Source of the DNA: Strongyloides papillosus
Lineage: Eukaryota; Nematoda; Chromadorea; Rhabditida; Strongyloididae
Direction: 5' to 3'
NCBI GenBank assembly: GCA_005656395.1
Contig: SRSI01000038.1
Span: 992,001-1,056,000, forward strand
DNA length: 64,000 bases
Shown: positions 37,022 to 48,124 of the stretch, piece after piece
Numbering within the stretch: the first letter of the stretch is position 1
Layout: each line of letters starts with the position of its first letter
Position numbers and translations under genes: made by a program
Notes under the pieces: model-generated
Told to the model about the DNA's origin: nothing
Databases searched by the model: none
The model's input: only the letters and a program-made list of their open reading frames with translations

Positions 37022-38505
37022 TATAATTTACTTTTATATTATTTTAATAACAGTTTTTAAGAATCAAAAAATCAAAAAACTTACAAAAAATATCTTATGA
37101 ATGCATCTATACAAACATAATTTAAATATTACTATAATAACAAAAATATTTCATGATTTTAGACAATCATACAGTAAGTGAGGAAAACTATTAAATATTA
37201 TTTTGTTTGTGGAATTATTTCTGTTTTAATAGACGAGTTTTTTTTAAAAAAAAATTTTTTAAATGAAAAATAAATTATTTTTTAGATAAATAATCAAATA
37301 CAAAGTCCTTTAAACATATCAAACAAAAGAAATAATGCAAAAAAATTTATTTTTCTTCAAATTTTATAACACACATTTTTCAAAAGACATATTATATCAA
37401 AATACTTTTTCTAAAAAAATAATATTATTAAGCACTAAAAAGTTTATTGATGAAATATTTTCGTAGACTTCTTTTACCCAATTCCCTATATGGGGTAATT
37501 AATAACGGCAGTTCTAGGCAATTGATGCAATACACAACCTTTATCAGAAAATTATTCAAACTAGTTTACTTTCTTTGAAAATTACACAATAGTATATTTT
37601 TTCTAATTCATGTTAATTTTTTTACGTCGAGAAAATTTATCCACTAAAACAGAAATCAACAAAATCTATTGTTTTAATTTTTACGATAAGTCTTAAAAAT
37701 GACATAATTTTTTTAAATAAAAGATTACTTTTTTATCTTTTAAATATATCTGTAAAAAAATGTAAAATTGTTATATTTATTAGCATGAAAATGATACTAA
37801 ATATAATAACAAAATTGCTAGTAAAATTAGTCACAAATAAAGTGATGAATAAAGAACAAAAGAAATTGTCTAATAAATAGTAAAAAAATTACACTTTTTA
37901 AAGAAAAAGATATTTGATAGATTTTATTAAATGGATCTATTTTGCTTTATTTTGTATATTAGTTTTAACAACAATAACCAGTTATATTGCTGCCAAACTT
38001 ATGTAATATAGTAAATGAAATCATATGCTTATAAATTATTCATATTATTAATTATAAACAAATATCTATTATAAAATTAAAAAATATTGCATAAAATTAC
38101 TCTTGATATAAGTAAAATGTAAAAATTAAAAATGATGACTTTAGTTGATGAGAGACAATGACCCTTCGTTTTGTGTAAATACTATATAGATTAATTTCCA
38201 ATAGTTTAAATCTACTATTACACTTTAAAATTTCAATATTTTACATAATTTTGAATATATCATTAAGGATATTGACTATATAGCTAGAGTGTTTTTTTAG
38301 TAGTTTGAATGAATATCTTATATCTACCAAATTTACTAATGAAAATAAAACAAAATCTTGATTAAAATTCAAGTTATCATTATCATAAAAAGTTAAAGTG
38401 ATTCAACAATATAAAAAAAATGAACCATCACTTCATTAACGTTTATCGAATAAAGAACACACATTTATTTTATTCACTAATATAGCAATTTTTTCTTCTC
38501 TCAAA
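37022..38505. other. AT-rich gap
   Basis: No gene recognised. Confidence 0.5.
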
Positions 38506-38506
38506 A

Positions 38507-38794
38507 AATGGAAGAAATATATGTAAAACAATCATTACAAAATCAATGTATGATTCATATCTTGAAAATTTTAAAGAAAAAGAAGCATTTATTGCTGATA
38601 ACAGAAATTGGAACTATGATTTTCAAAATATAGATTGTTTAGATATTTCTTTAAATAGAAGTGGTGCTGAAGAAAGTCTTTTAGAAAATATTGTTTATTC
38701 GATTAATCAATCATTGAAATCTCAAAATACTCCATGTGTCAATGATGATGAAACTTATCAAGAAGAATCATCTTATGATTCTGATGATGATTAA
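38507..38794 (+). CDS. Small acidic protein, possibly frameshifted at its start
   Basis: From ATG 38,546 there are 82 codons of a hydrophilic protein ending in an Asp/Ser/Glu-rich tail (YQEESSYDSDDD). An upstream ATG at 38,507 starts a short frame (MEEIYVKQSLQNQ) that would join it after a one-base shift, so the original start may be there. The composition is non-random and GC is higher than in flanks. It is not recognised. Confidence 0.45.
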   Translation, partial: NGRNICKTIITKSMYDSYLENFKEKEAFIADNRNWNYDFQNIDCLDISLNRSGAEESLLENIVYSINQSLKSQNTPCVNDDETYQEESSYDSDDD

Positions 38795-38879
38795 AAAATA
38801 ATTAAATTCTCTTCATAATTCATTGTTATATTTTATTAAAATTTTATTTGCCTTTTTATCATAACTTCTAGATAATAAA

Positions 38880-39300
38880 TAATATGGAAATTTGAAAATT
38901 GCACGCTTCAATTTTCATCACCAAGTGATTTATATGTCTGAGCTACACGATTTCCTGTAATATTATATAGCATAACTATACAACTTTATGTTCTGATACT
39001 AATAGTTTTTCATTCTGATCAACGCATACACTTGATACCGGAAAATTTATATTTCTTTAATTTTGAGTATTTACTTAGACAAGACCATTTCCTCGTATGT
39101 TCCAAAATTCTATAGTTTTATCTTTTGAACATGAAACAAACGAACAACTACTTAGATTTAACTTGTTTTTTTACATTCATTGGATTTTTTCAATCCACTA
39201 ATAAAGGCGTATGAATATCAAGTGTTTCTTCATCTTTTTTATTAAATCCAAGACTATATAGCGGCATTTTCTCTCTTTTTTTAGGTCTAATGTGGTAAAA
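38880..39300 (-). pseudogene. WD40-repeat protein remnant
   Basis: On the minus strand, two WD40-like units remain: SCSKDKTIEFWNIRGNG (near 39,105-39,160) and FPVSSVCVDQNEKLLVSEHK (near 38,990-39,055), the typical S-x-D-x-T-I-x-x-W-d end of one blade and the start of the next. A KMPLYSLGFNKKDEETLDIH segment lies upstream in another frame. At least six stops (TAA, TAG, TGA) and several shifts separate the pieces. The parent WD40 family cannot be decided. Confidence 0.6.
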
Positions 39301-40971
39301 ATTAGTTTTAAAAGATATAACATAATGTTTTTATAAAAATACTACACCGAAAATAAATAATGTAATATAAATATAAAATTTAATAAATATTTTCTTCGTT
39401 TGTTGATAACGATTTTTTTTTAAATACAAAATATAAACAATTTTAAGAAAGATTAAGTACAATCATTTGCGAAATATATACTTTTCATGTTTTTTTATCT
39501 ACAATCTAAAGTTTAAAAATGCACATGAAAATAAATGAAATAAACACTTTTTTATCGTTAAAACGATACTCTTTAGAAAGCAAAAATATCATTTATAAAA
39601 ATATAAAAGATTATTAAAAAAATCTAAGAAAATATGTATCGAACCAATAGAAAATCACTTTTTGTAATAAAAGAAATTGTATATACTCAAAGAAATAAAA
39701 GAACGGTTTACTTATATTCTTTATTTTTCATGAATATAATAACTGAAGGTTACACACAAAAATAAAAACCCTGTAATTTTAATCTCAATACATATTATTA
39801 ATTTTTGCAACACACCTGTTTTCGTGTGATGTTACATATTTTAAAAAAATAGCGCATGCACATTTTAAAAAAATTACTTGCATATATAAGAAAAAGGAAA
39901 AATAAATTTATAAAAATATTCTTGCATATTTTTTTTATTCTTGATTAAAACAAAATGAATATGCATAATTGTAACAAGAAAATATGATCAAAATTATATA
40001 TTAAAATTGCATTGCATTTTATTTATATTTGAATTGATAATTTGAACATAGTATTACATATTTTTGAATTTCTTCTAAAATATTTTTTATATTCTTTTTG
40101 AAAAATTTATTATATTGACCACATATATATGATAACATTCAGCAGTATTATTTTATATGTTATAAAGAATATGTTATTAATTAACTGAACGGAATACCAA
40201 TTTTCCGACATATTTTTGTTAATTTTCTATCATTTTTATTTGTAATTAAATTGATAAATTAATTATAGTGTCACATATTTTGAAAATATTTTTTATATTT
40301 AATTTGAATAATTTTTTATATTCACTTCATATGTATTATAATATTTATCAGTATCATTTTGTATATTATAAAAGAATGTGTTATAAATAAACTGATTAGA
40401 ATACCATTTTTCAATAATTTTTTACTAATTTTTCATCAATTATTTAGAGTTAAATATATTGTTTATTATTAAATATTAGTAAATTAATTTATAAATAAAG
40501 TTCATTTTTCATATTAAATAAATTTTTGATTGAAAAATGCTAAAAGTATTTCTATTAAAGCTCAAGAGTAGTTTTTTGAAGCCCGTGGTTTCAAAAAGAT
40601 TGGAAATTTAATATACATGATTTCTGAGAATTTGTCCTCGAAATTAAATTGAAAACAACTTTTTCTAGATATTATTGTATTTTTATAATCTTTTATTTTT
40701 TTTGAAAGTTAAAATCTAACTTAAAATATATTTTAAGATGGATGAAAAATTTTAATTTATTATATTGTTATATCTTTGTATTCATTTTAAAATATTTTTA
40801 AGTTAAGTTTTCAGATGAATGTCGTTCTAAAAAATTAACGTGACATTAATAAAGTTATTTTCATTAAATTTTTACAACAATTTATTAGATAACATTAATA
40901 TTTATTATTAAAGTTGAACTCTTTTGTAAATTAATTACAATTTTTTAGGTAAAACAACAATTTTAAGTATG
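39301..40971. other. AT-rich gap
   Basis: No gene or mobile element recognised up to the target duplication of Gypsy-2. Confidence 0.5.
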
Positions 40972-40976
40972 GAGCA

Positions 40977-41276
40977 TGTTTCATACAATCAATCAGAATG
41001 ATTGTAAAAATTATCCACAGATGCAATATATAATAGATGAACAAGAAAAAAAATAGTCATTCATCCAATATTGTCATCTTTTATTAACCTTGTTTATTTT
41101 TAGATTACTAACTTACTAATCTCATCAATCTTATTTTTTTATATATTACAAAATATTAAAACCTCCGATAAAAAGAGAGGGTAGGTATTTATTTGTACTA
41201 ATTGTAAACATAATTACATATTTATAGTTTCTTGTCCGAATAAAATATTTATTCTTTATTTGGTAATTTTAAAACA
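40977..41276 (+). repeat. 5' LTR of Gypsy-2
   Basis: TGTTTCATAC ... TTTTAAAACA, same as 45,850-46,149 on reading both through. It contains AATAAA near its right end. Confidence 0.95.
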
Positions 41277-43156
41277 TGGCGCCTCCGGAAAAATACTCAA
41301 TCTCTGACTATGGATGCAAACGCACATACTCGAGATTTTTGCAACTAGTTACTAGTCATTTAGCAGAAGATGATCGTGTTGCTACAATTTTAAATAGCAT
41401 TCCTATTAACTGGAAAAATAGATTTTTGAAAAGTATCATACAAGCCGGAGAAGAATCTTGCTTAACAAGTGAAGGATTGCTGAAGCTCATTGAAGAAGAA
41501 GGTACTAAAGAAGCAGATTCCGAACCAGTTGCTGTTGCTATCAATAAAGTATTCTCAATTAAATTTAATTTTAAAGAGAAAAATGCATGCAGAAGTTTAT
41601 TAAATGATTTAGAAACTGCTCTTAATGGTTTAATTTCTGACCAATCAAAAAGTGAATTAATTCCTATGTTTTTTGTTCAACTTATTCCTAACAAACTTAA
41701 AAAGGAATTTAAAGATAGTAAATTACCTACAATTGAAGAAATTAAGAAGTTTTCAAGGAAACAAGATTTGATATTCCATAATTCTTCTGTTTTTGGGTTT
41801 GATAGTGACAAAAAACGTTCTTTAGAAAGAAAAAATTCGAAAAATCAGGATGATAAAAAGGATGAAAAAAATCATCATAAATTTAATGAAATAAAAAATC
41901 CACGTAAGCAGTCAGATAGTAGTGAATTAAGACCAATAAAGAAAGAAAAATCATATGAGATTAAATTTCAAAATTTGTCTTCAAATTTTGATTACAGCTC
42001 CATTGCTACTACCGAAGCTTTAATATCTGATAATTCAACTTGTATAAAAGTCGGCCTTGACAGTTGTGCTTCATTAAATTCTATAACTTTAAGTGATTTC
42101 GAAAAATTACCTGAGATGATTAAGAATAATCTAGTTATTGACAAAGAGACGTATATTCTTAAAGGAATCCATAACAGTGAAAGTGAAACTTTAGGATATG
42201 TAGAAACTACAATTTCATTACCTAATTTCAAAGTTGAAAATGAAAAAATCAAATTCTTCGTCGACCCAAATGCTGAATTATCATTATTATCATATTCATT
42301 TTGTAAAGCATTAGGATTAAACCCATTTAAAATTCCAGCCAATAATGATAATGAACATGACTTTTTTAACATTAAATTTGGTCAAAAATGTGAAGATCTT
42401 AAAATGTTCTTAAAAGAAGAAGAATCTAAAGTACTCGTAGACCCAACTTACGAACCTGGTAATAAAATTGAAGTAAATTTTAAGGTAGATGAAAGTTTTC
42501 AAGGAAAACGTTATCCTTGTATTCCGGTAAAGGAAGAATTAAAAACTGTTATTCTTGAGATTCTTAGTGATCAAGTAAAGAAAAATTGGTTGAGAAAAAT
42601 TGAAAAAAATGAAATAATTGGAGAAGGATGGAATCAGGCAATTATTGTTGAAAGACCTGGTAAACAACCTAGAATATGTTATTCATGCATAAATCTTAAC
42701 AAATATATTCAATTACCCAAAATGGTAGATCTTCCTAACATTCGTAGGGTTCTTTTTGAAGCAAAAACTACCGTCTTCTCTTGCTGGGATGTTAATAGTG
42801 CATTTTCTCGATTAACAATTGCACCTGAATGTAGAAAATACTTTAATATAATTACTCCAGTTGGTTTATATCAAAGTAACGTACTTGTTTTTGGACTTAA
42901 GAGTTCTCCTGCAATTTACTATAACACGATGATGGAAATAATGAGTGGACTAGAAGATTATCTTATTATATATCTAGATGATATTCTAAATATCGCTCCA
43001 GAAGATATTCATGAAAAAATTAACATAGAACTTTTAAAACGTCTTAGAAAATTTAATTTCAAACTATCAACAGAGAAATGTTGCGTTTCTGTTAAAAAAC
43101 TTATTTTCCTTGGTTTTCAAATTGAAGTAGGAAAAGGTTTATATGTTGATAAATAA
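41276..43156 (+). CDS. gag-pol: Gypsy-2 Gag-protease-RT polyprotein, first part
   Basis: 626 codons from the ATG at the LTR/primer-site junction. Residues about 1-180 are a Gag-like helical region, followed by a Lys/Asn/Asp-rich linker without a zinc knuckle. Protease has its active site as LDSCAS (Asp262), a Cys where most have Gly. RT: RICYSCINLNKYI, CWDVNSAFSRL, VFGLKSSPA and YLDD (566-569). The frame ends at TAA just after GKGLYVDK, the place where RT passes into its connection region, and is open again directly after the stop. Readthrough, or a very recent nonsense mutation, could explain it. Confidence 0.92.
   Translation: MAPPEKYSISDYGCKRTYSRFLQLVTSHLAEDDRVATILNSIPINWKNRFLKSIIQAGEESCLTSEGLLKLIEEEGTKEADSEPVAVAINKVFSIKFNFKEKNACRSLLNDLETALNGLISDQSKSELIPMFFVQLIPNKLKKEFKDSKLPTIEEIKKFSRKQDLIFHNSSVFGFDSDKKRSLERKNSKNQDDKKDEKNHHKFNEIKNPRKQSDSSELRPIKKEKSYEIKFQNLSSNFDYSSIATTEALISDNSTCIKVGLDSCASLNSITLSDFEKLPEMIKNNLVIDKETYILKGIHNSESETLGYVETTISLPNFKVENEKIKFFVDPNAELSLLSYSFCKALGLNPFKIPANNDNEHDFFNIKFGQKCEDLKMFLKEEESKVLVDPTYEPGNKIEVNFKVDESFQGKRYPCIPVKEELKTVILEILSDQVKKNWLRKIEKNEIIGEGWNQAIIVERPGKQPRICYSCINLNKYIQLPKMVDLPNIRRVLFEAKTTVFSCWDVNSAFSRLTIAPECRKYFNIITPVGLYQSNVLVFGLKSSPAIYYNTMMEIMSGLEDYLIIYLDDILNIAPEDIHEKINIELLKRLRKFNFKLSTEKCCVSVKKLIFLGFQIEVGKGLYVDK
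41277..41290 (+). promoter_or_regulatory. Primer binding site overlapping the gag start codon
   Basis: TGGCGCCTCCGG starts right after the LTR's final A. That A with the next TG makes the ATG of the polyprotein. The first seven bases match the TGGCGCC of Lys-tRNA primer sites in other retroelements, but the following bases do not, so the primer is uncertain. Confidence 0.6.
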
Positions 43157-43159
43157 AGA

Positions 43160-45790
43160 ATGAGTTCATTATTACAAATTAAAACCCCTATAAATGGAAA
43201 AGATTTACGTTCTATACTCGCAAAACTTCAGTTCTGCGCATCATTTATTCCAAATTTTTCTATAGCTATTAAAAATTTGTACTCATACATAAATAGAAAA
43301 GACAATATCGAAGATGAAATTGAAAGTGATTTTAGAAATCTATTAAGTACAGTAGCAAAAGCTATTTGTCTTCAAACAGTACCAAATGAAACTAAATCAT
43401 TAGAAATATATGTTGATTGTTCTTCGACAGCTACTTCTAGTATCATGTTTTGTAAAACATTAAATTCTAGTATTCCTGTTTATGTTGGTGGCAGATTATT
43501 AAAAAGGCATGAAAAAAATTACAACATTGGTATTAAACTTTTACTAGCAGCACAAGAGACGATACAGAACAATGAATATTTGTGTTCAGCTTTTCCTATA
43601 ACAGTTTTTTCCAAAATGAAAAATTTAAATCAATTAACTAAAGATTCCCCACAAGTAATATTTAATACATTTCAAAGAATTATCCTAAAAGTTATCCCGT
43701 ATGCAGTAGAATTTAAAGTTTGTGACACTTCTAAAAACTTAGTTTCACATATGGCTGATGCTACATTTAGTTACTCTAATAATGTTAAAGAATTACCGAC
43801 TTATTTTTCTAAAGTAGAGATACCTTTAGATTTCCTAAAAGTTGATCATAATAAAATTCTAGAAGCATACACAGATGATAAGGATGCTAAATTGTTGATA
43901 GAATTTAGTTCAAATAATTACGATGCAAATACAGTAGATAAAATAGATCCAGTTCTTAGAAAACATATCAAAGATCTAAAAATCCTGGACAATTTGATTT
44001 ACTTTGGTGATCGTTTATATATTCCAAAATCATTGATTTCAGAAATTATAGGTAAATTGCATTCTAAGCATTATTCGGCTAACGCAATGGAAAATTTATG
44101 TAAAAAATTTTTTATCTTTAACAGTCTATATTCAAGAATTCGAGAAAAATACAATTCCTGTAAAATCTGCATTGAGCATCGTAGAAATAAAAACCAACTT
44201 ATTAATAGTTGGCCAAATGTAACTGAATCACATGAAAGATGGCATAGCGATATTGCTGACTATCTAGGAAATAAATTTTTACTGGTTACAGACGTATTTA
44301 GTCATTTTACAATACTCAGAAAAATGAGAAGTCTTCATGCTAAAGAACTTCAAGAAAATTTAGTAAATATTTTTAGCGATTTTGGAAAGCCAAAAGTTTT
44401 TGTGTCAGATAATGCAACTTTATATAAAGCAGAAAGCACAATGGAAGCATTTAAAGAATGGGGCATTTACCAAGCTTTTAGCATTCCAATGTGTTCTGAA
44501 AGTAATGGACACGCTGAAAAAAGGATTGCTCTAGTAAAAGATTATTTACGAAAGGTTGTACCAAATAGTAAAAATTTTATTGAAAGTCTTAAGAAATGTC
44601 AATTAGCTATAAATGAAAGAGTTGTAAAAGACAATAAGACAGCATATGAGTTATTTTTCTCAGTAACAACTTCTATTGATGATATTATAGCAAATTATTA
44701 CTATGAACCGAAGATCATGAATATCAGATGTATGTTTAAAAAGAGTCGTGAAGAAAAAGATTGGGTTGAAGGTACAGTTATTGAGCAAGTTCATAATAAC
44801 TGCTTTAGAATTGAATCGGATAATAGATATTTTATTAGAAAAGGAGATTCAATAAACTTTATGTTGGGGGGAAAGATAATAACTCAAGAAGAAGCTGTAA
44901 AAGTTAATTCTGAAACACAAAGTTTATCCAGTTTAGATTCATCTCCTACTAGATCTTCAAGTTCAGATGACATTAAAAGTATTGACTTTACACATACTCT
45001 AGAAGCTAATGACATCTTAAATTGTCTATATAATGAGAATCCAAAAAAGGTATCTTTTAAAGAAAATTTAATTGATTATTCTAACACATCCAATGGAAAT
45101 ACTAGTTTATTTGAAAATACTTTTAATGATTCATCATCCTTTTATGACCACGATAATCTACCCTTCACATCTGTCAAAAGTGAAAATTTCGAATCTAATG
45201 AAATTCTAAATAACGATAGTTCGACTAATGAAAGTGATAATGCTAAGATCCCAGAGTTAACGTATTTAAAAACTCAAGATGAAGTTAATAAATTCATTAA
45301 AGAAAGAGATATAAAAATAGTATGTGCAACGGATGGTAGCTGTGAAAAAGGTAGAGGTCTATCATATATCATTCAGACGCGTACCAAAAACTATGAAAAC
45401 TCTTTTAGAGCAGGTGGAAACTCTAGTGCACAATATTTAGAAAATGTAGCTCTTAATCAGTGTGTGAAAGCTCTTTATGATCTTAAAAATAAAAATGAAA
45501 TAGCTGATGAGTCTATCTTAATTCTTATTGATAATGACTACGTAGCACGTTCTTTATCATCAGATTTAGCTAATTGGATAAAGAATGATTTTCAAAAAAA
45601 TAGAGGTAAACAACTCACTCATTCTGCATTTATTAAGAATACATATCACCTTGCTAAAAAACTGAATATAATCATAGGAAAAGTACCAGGACACGTAGGT
45701 ATAACGTTGAATGAAAGAGCTGATAAATTAGCTAAATATGCTGCCAGTTTACCTCTCTCTAATGCCATAAGTTTTTCAATCGTTGAATGA
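43160..45790 (+). CDS. pol: Gypsy-2 Pol, second part: degenerate RNase H, integrase, second RNase H
   Basis: Same frame as the first part; numbering from ATG 43,160. Residues about 15-40 are the RT connection (SILAKLQFCASFIPNFS). Residues about 83-205 align with the usual RNase H but keep only the first Asp (D86) and the final HMAD. Integrase: HHCC (about 300-345) and DD35E with D364, D417, E453. A Ser-rich linker (about 590-700) precedes a cellular-type RNase HI: D725 in ATDGSC, E761, D791 in LIDND, H845 in PGHVG and D855, so all DEDD residues and the His are present. It ends at TGA 45,788. Confidence 0.92.
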   Translation: MSSLLQIKTPINGKDLRSILAKLQFCASFIPNFSIAIKNLYSYINRKDNIEDEIESDFRNLLSTVAKAICLQTVPNETKSLEIYVDCSSTATSSIMFCKTLNSSIPVYVGGRLLKRHEKNYNIGIKLLLAAQETIQNNEYLCSAFPITVFSKMKNLNQLTKDSPQVIFNTFQRIILKVIPYAVEFKVCDTSKNLVSHMADATFSYSNNVKELPTYFSKVEIPLDFLKVDHNKILEAYTDDKDAKLLIEFSSNNYDANTVDKIDPVLRKHIKDLKILDNLIYFGDRLYIPKSLISEIIGKLHSKHYSANAMENLCKKFFIFNSLYSRIREKYNSCKICIEHRRNKNQLINSWPNVTESHERWHSDIADYLGNKFLLVTDVFSHFTILRKMRSLHAKELQENLVNIFSDFGKPKVFVSDNATLYKAESTMEAFKEWGIYQAFSIPMCSESNGHAEKRIALVKDYLRKVVPNSKNFIESLKKCQLAINERVVKDNKTAYELFFSVTTSIDDIIANYYYEPKIMNIRCMFKKSREEKDWVEGTVIEQVHNNCFRIESDNRYFIRKGDSINFMLGGKIITQEEAVKVNSETQSLSSLDSSPTRSSSSDDIKSIDFTHTLEANDILNCLYNENPKKVSFKENLIDYSNTSNGNTSLFENTFNDSSSFYDHDNLPFTSVKSENFESNEILNNDSSTNESDNAKIPELTYLKTQDEVNKFIKERDIKIVCATDGSCEKGRGLSYIIQTRTKNYENSFRAGGNSSAQYLENVALNQCVKALYDLKNKNEIADESILILIDNDYVARSLSSDLANWIKNDFQKNRGKQLTHSAFIKNTYHLAKKLNIIIGKVPGHVGITLNERADKLAKYAASLPLSNAISFSIVE

Positions 45791-45840
45791 TAAGGTTCTA
45801 ATATGTTAATATAGTATTCATTAATTTCATATCAATATTA

Positions 45841-45849
45841 ACAGGGGGA
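45841..45849 (+). promoter_or_regulatory. Polypurine tract of Gypsy-2
   Basis: ACAGGGGGA directly before the TG of the right LTR. Confidence 0.8.
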
Positions 45850-46149
45850 TGTTTCATACAATCAATCAGAATGATTGTAAAAATTATCCACAGATGCAAT
45901 ATATAATAGATGAACAAGAAAAAAAATAGTCATTCATCCAATATTGTCATCTTTTATTAACCTTGTTTATTTTTAGATTACTAACTTACTAATCTCATCA
46001 ATCTTATTTTTTTATATATTACAAAATATTAAAACCTCCGATAAAAAGAGAGGGTAGGTATTTATTTGTACTAATTGTAAACATAATTACATATTTATAG
46101 TTTCTTGTCCGAATAAAATATTTATTCTTTATTTGGTAATTTTAAAACA
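45850..46149 (+). repeat. 3' LTR of Gypsy-2
   Basis: 300 bp, indistinguishable by eye from the left LTR, followed by the GAGCA duplication. Confidence 0.95.
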
Positions 46150-46159
46150 GAGCATTACC

Positions 46160-46378
46160 ATGGGAAGAAAAAAAGATGAAACAGAAATAGTTATTCAGAA
46201 GTACATTTTCTCATCTGAGACATTGAAATTAAAGAAAGATGAAAATCTTGAATTTTTGAAAGTAAAAATGTCAATTTTAAGTTTTTTTTATTATAACATT
46301 AATCAAATATCTGAAAGAAAGATGGAGATTATTGATCAAAAGAAAGAGAAGAACAACTCATATAAAAAAAAACAATAG
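46160..46378 (+). pseudogene. Unknown 72-codon frame, member of a dispersed family
   Basis: ATG 46,160 starts a Lys/Glu-rich frame containing YIFSSETLKLKKDENLEFL. A degraded relative with CIFSSQTLKLNENREFM lies at about 54,948-55,000. The start of the gene is where Gypsy-2 has inserted. No family is recognised. Confidence 0.4.
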
Positions 46379-46740
46379 ATCTACAAAAAATAAGAAAAGG
46401 GTATAATATGATAACTGAATATCATACTAGAAAAGGAAATGCTATTGCTGATACAAAATCTCGCGACATACTCAAAGATATTATTGAGAATTTTTTTTTA
46501 AATCATATACATACACCATTTCATAAATACGAACTTACAACCTTCATTATTTTTTGGTATATCATACAAAGACAGTGACAACGTTACCAATTGTATTGTA
46601 CCAATAACTTCAACTATATTATATCAATCTCATTCTCTATCAAAAGCAATTGATAAGTTTGTTATCTACAACCAGTTACTACCTAAAATTAGATTATCAA
46701 TTGGTTTGACAAAATGACGAGCTTTATAATTTGCTAAACA
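46377..46740 (+). repeat. Dispersed repeat, copy 1
   Basis: Aligns over about 350 bp, in inverted orientation, with 51,385-51,139 plus 50,085-49,960. Both include the string ATGATAACTGAATATCATAC and ACTACCTAAAATTAGATTAT. A partly open frame starts MITEYHTRKGNAI. This copy lacks the 1-kb insertion present in copy 2. Confidence 0.75.
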
Positions 46741-47241
46741 ACCTATAAAAACTATTATATTAAAAATTAATTTGGCACATTACCAATTATAATATAAAGC
46801 ACAGCAATTTTTATATATTATGCAATTTTTACTCAGATACAAAATATTATATTAATATGCATTCTTTTATGTTTATACAGTGATTAAAGTGTTTTCATTA
46901 TAAAATATAATATTGTTTTCATAATTTATTTCACAACTAATATGTCATTCAAACTGTTTTTATATCTTCATAGTTATTACATGTATTTTTTATACACAAT
47001 ATTGGAAGTTATTGTCCTTAAAATGAGAATACACAAACAAAAATTTCTCCACATTTTTTGGATAAATATTTTTAAAAAAAAATTAATCCAAATCAAAATT
47101 ATTTCAAAATTTTCAATCACAAATATTTTAAAATGTATCAAAATATTTTAAAAATGACTAAAGAAATAAAAAAAGTGGGGTTATTTATTTACAAAGCCCA
47201 TATTAACAAATAAAAACACTGATCCCTTTAAAACAAAAATT
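46741..47241. other. AT-rich gap
   Basis: A 69-codon open frame at 46,942-47,151 is Phe/Ile/Lys-rich and not convincing. Nothing else seen. Confidence 0.4.
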
Positions 47242-48102
47242 TTATTTCTTCTTTTTAATTTTAACAAAGTTTTTCAATGCTGAAAGTTTATCTTCTTGGG
47301 CATTACGTTTATGTCCTATTGAAAATGATTTATTTGTACCCATTACTACAGGTAATGGTGCCTTTAATTCATCATCGCTACTTTCATCACTATCAGTTAT
47401 CTCCCCTACGACCTCCTCAACAAATTTTGTGGATGATGATGATTCACCTTTATTTCCAAATAAACAATCTAGTAATTCTTCATCTCCCTTCTCTTGAGCT
47501 TTCACATCATCTGCTATTGAAGAGGCTTTCTGTTCAGTGAGATCTTCCAAATTTAAGTTAATATTTCGCCTATTAGTTTCTCGAATTCTTCTCACTCATT
47601 CAAAGCATCCATCTCTGCTTTACTTTGTTGGGTTCTTTTCTCAAGCATTTTCATTGGATCATTTTTCTCAGCTTCTTCTTTTTCTTCTTCTGCTTTTTTT
47701 TGATCTTGATATAGTTTATATGCCTCAAACAGCCTCGTTGCACCACTTTCAGCTGTATAATCTGTATTTTCTAAATCTGTTTTGAATTTAATCTCCGCCA
47801 AACAATTAAGACATCTACAATTAAATGTTATATAACTATAAAAAAATAAAATTTAACACACCTAAAAGTAAATCTAAAAATTTTAAACCTAAATAATCTT
47901 CTCCATGAGCTGTTTCTCTTTTCATATTGAATTTCTTTCCCTTGTAAATGTATTCATTACAAGTATTACATTGCATATTAAAAGGTGTCATAACACATTG
48001 TATAAAATAAGATGACTTTTTTGTTCTTATCTTAGGAACCTTTGATCCATCGAAATCAGGTGAATAGTATTTTTGAAAAACTTTTCTTTCTGTTCCAGCC
48101 AT
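47242..48102 (-). pseudogene. Yju2/CWC16-family splicing factor with two frame breaks
   Basis: Starts MAGTERKVFQKYYSPDFD and has the Yju2 zinc-binding pattern: CNTC in exon 1 (with YIYKGKKFN) and CLNC in exon 2 (then LAEIKFKTDLENTDYTAESG). Yju2 proteins join the spliceosome around the first catalytic step. The 47-nt intron 47,861-47,815 (GTGTGT...TTGTAG) splits the gene near the second Cys pair. Two one-base losses are needed: in the T5 run near 47,868-47,872, where the following residues match the family only in the next frame, and near 47,592, after DALNE. The remainder (about 115 residues) is acidic then basic, ending KIKKKK. Either a young pseudogene or sequence errors, one of them in a homopolymer. 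Confidence 0.85.
47815..47861 (-). other. 47-nt intron in the Yju2-like gene
   Basis: GTGTGT donor and TTGTAG acceptor. The flanking codons align with the conserved family sequence only after removal. Confidence 0.75.
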
Positions 48103-48124
48103 TATTTAATAGGTATAGAAAATA

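Larger units (their letters stand above)
40977..46149 (+). mobile_element. Gypsy-2: complete, young Ty3-like LTR element with a terminal RNase H
   Basis: 300-bp LTRs (40,977-41,276 and 45,850-46,149) look identical base for base and are flanked by the 5-bp duplication GAGCA (40,972-40,976; 46,150-46,154). A primer site follows the left LTR and the purine tract AGGGGGA precedes the right one. One reading frame covers Gag, protease, RT, a degenerate RNase H, integrase and a second RNase H, broken by a single TAA at 43,154. LTR identity indicates very recent insertion. It interrupts a copy of the dispersed repeat described at 46,160. Confidence 0.95.
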
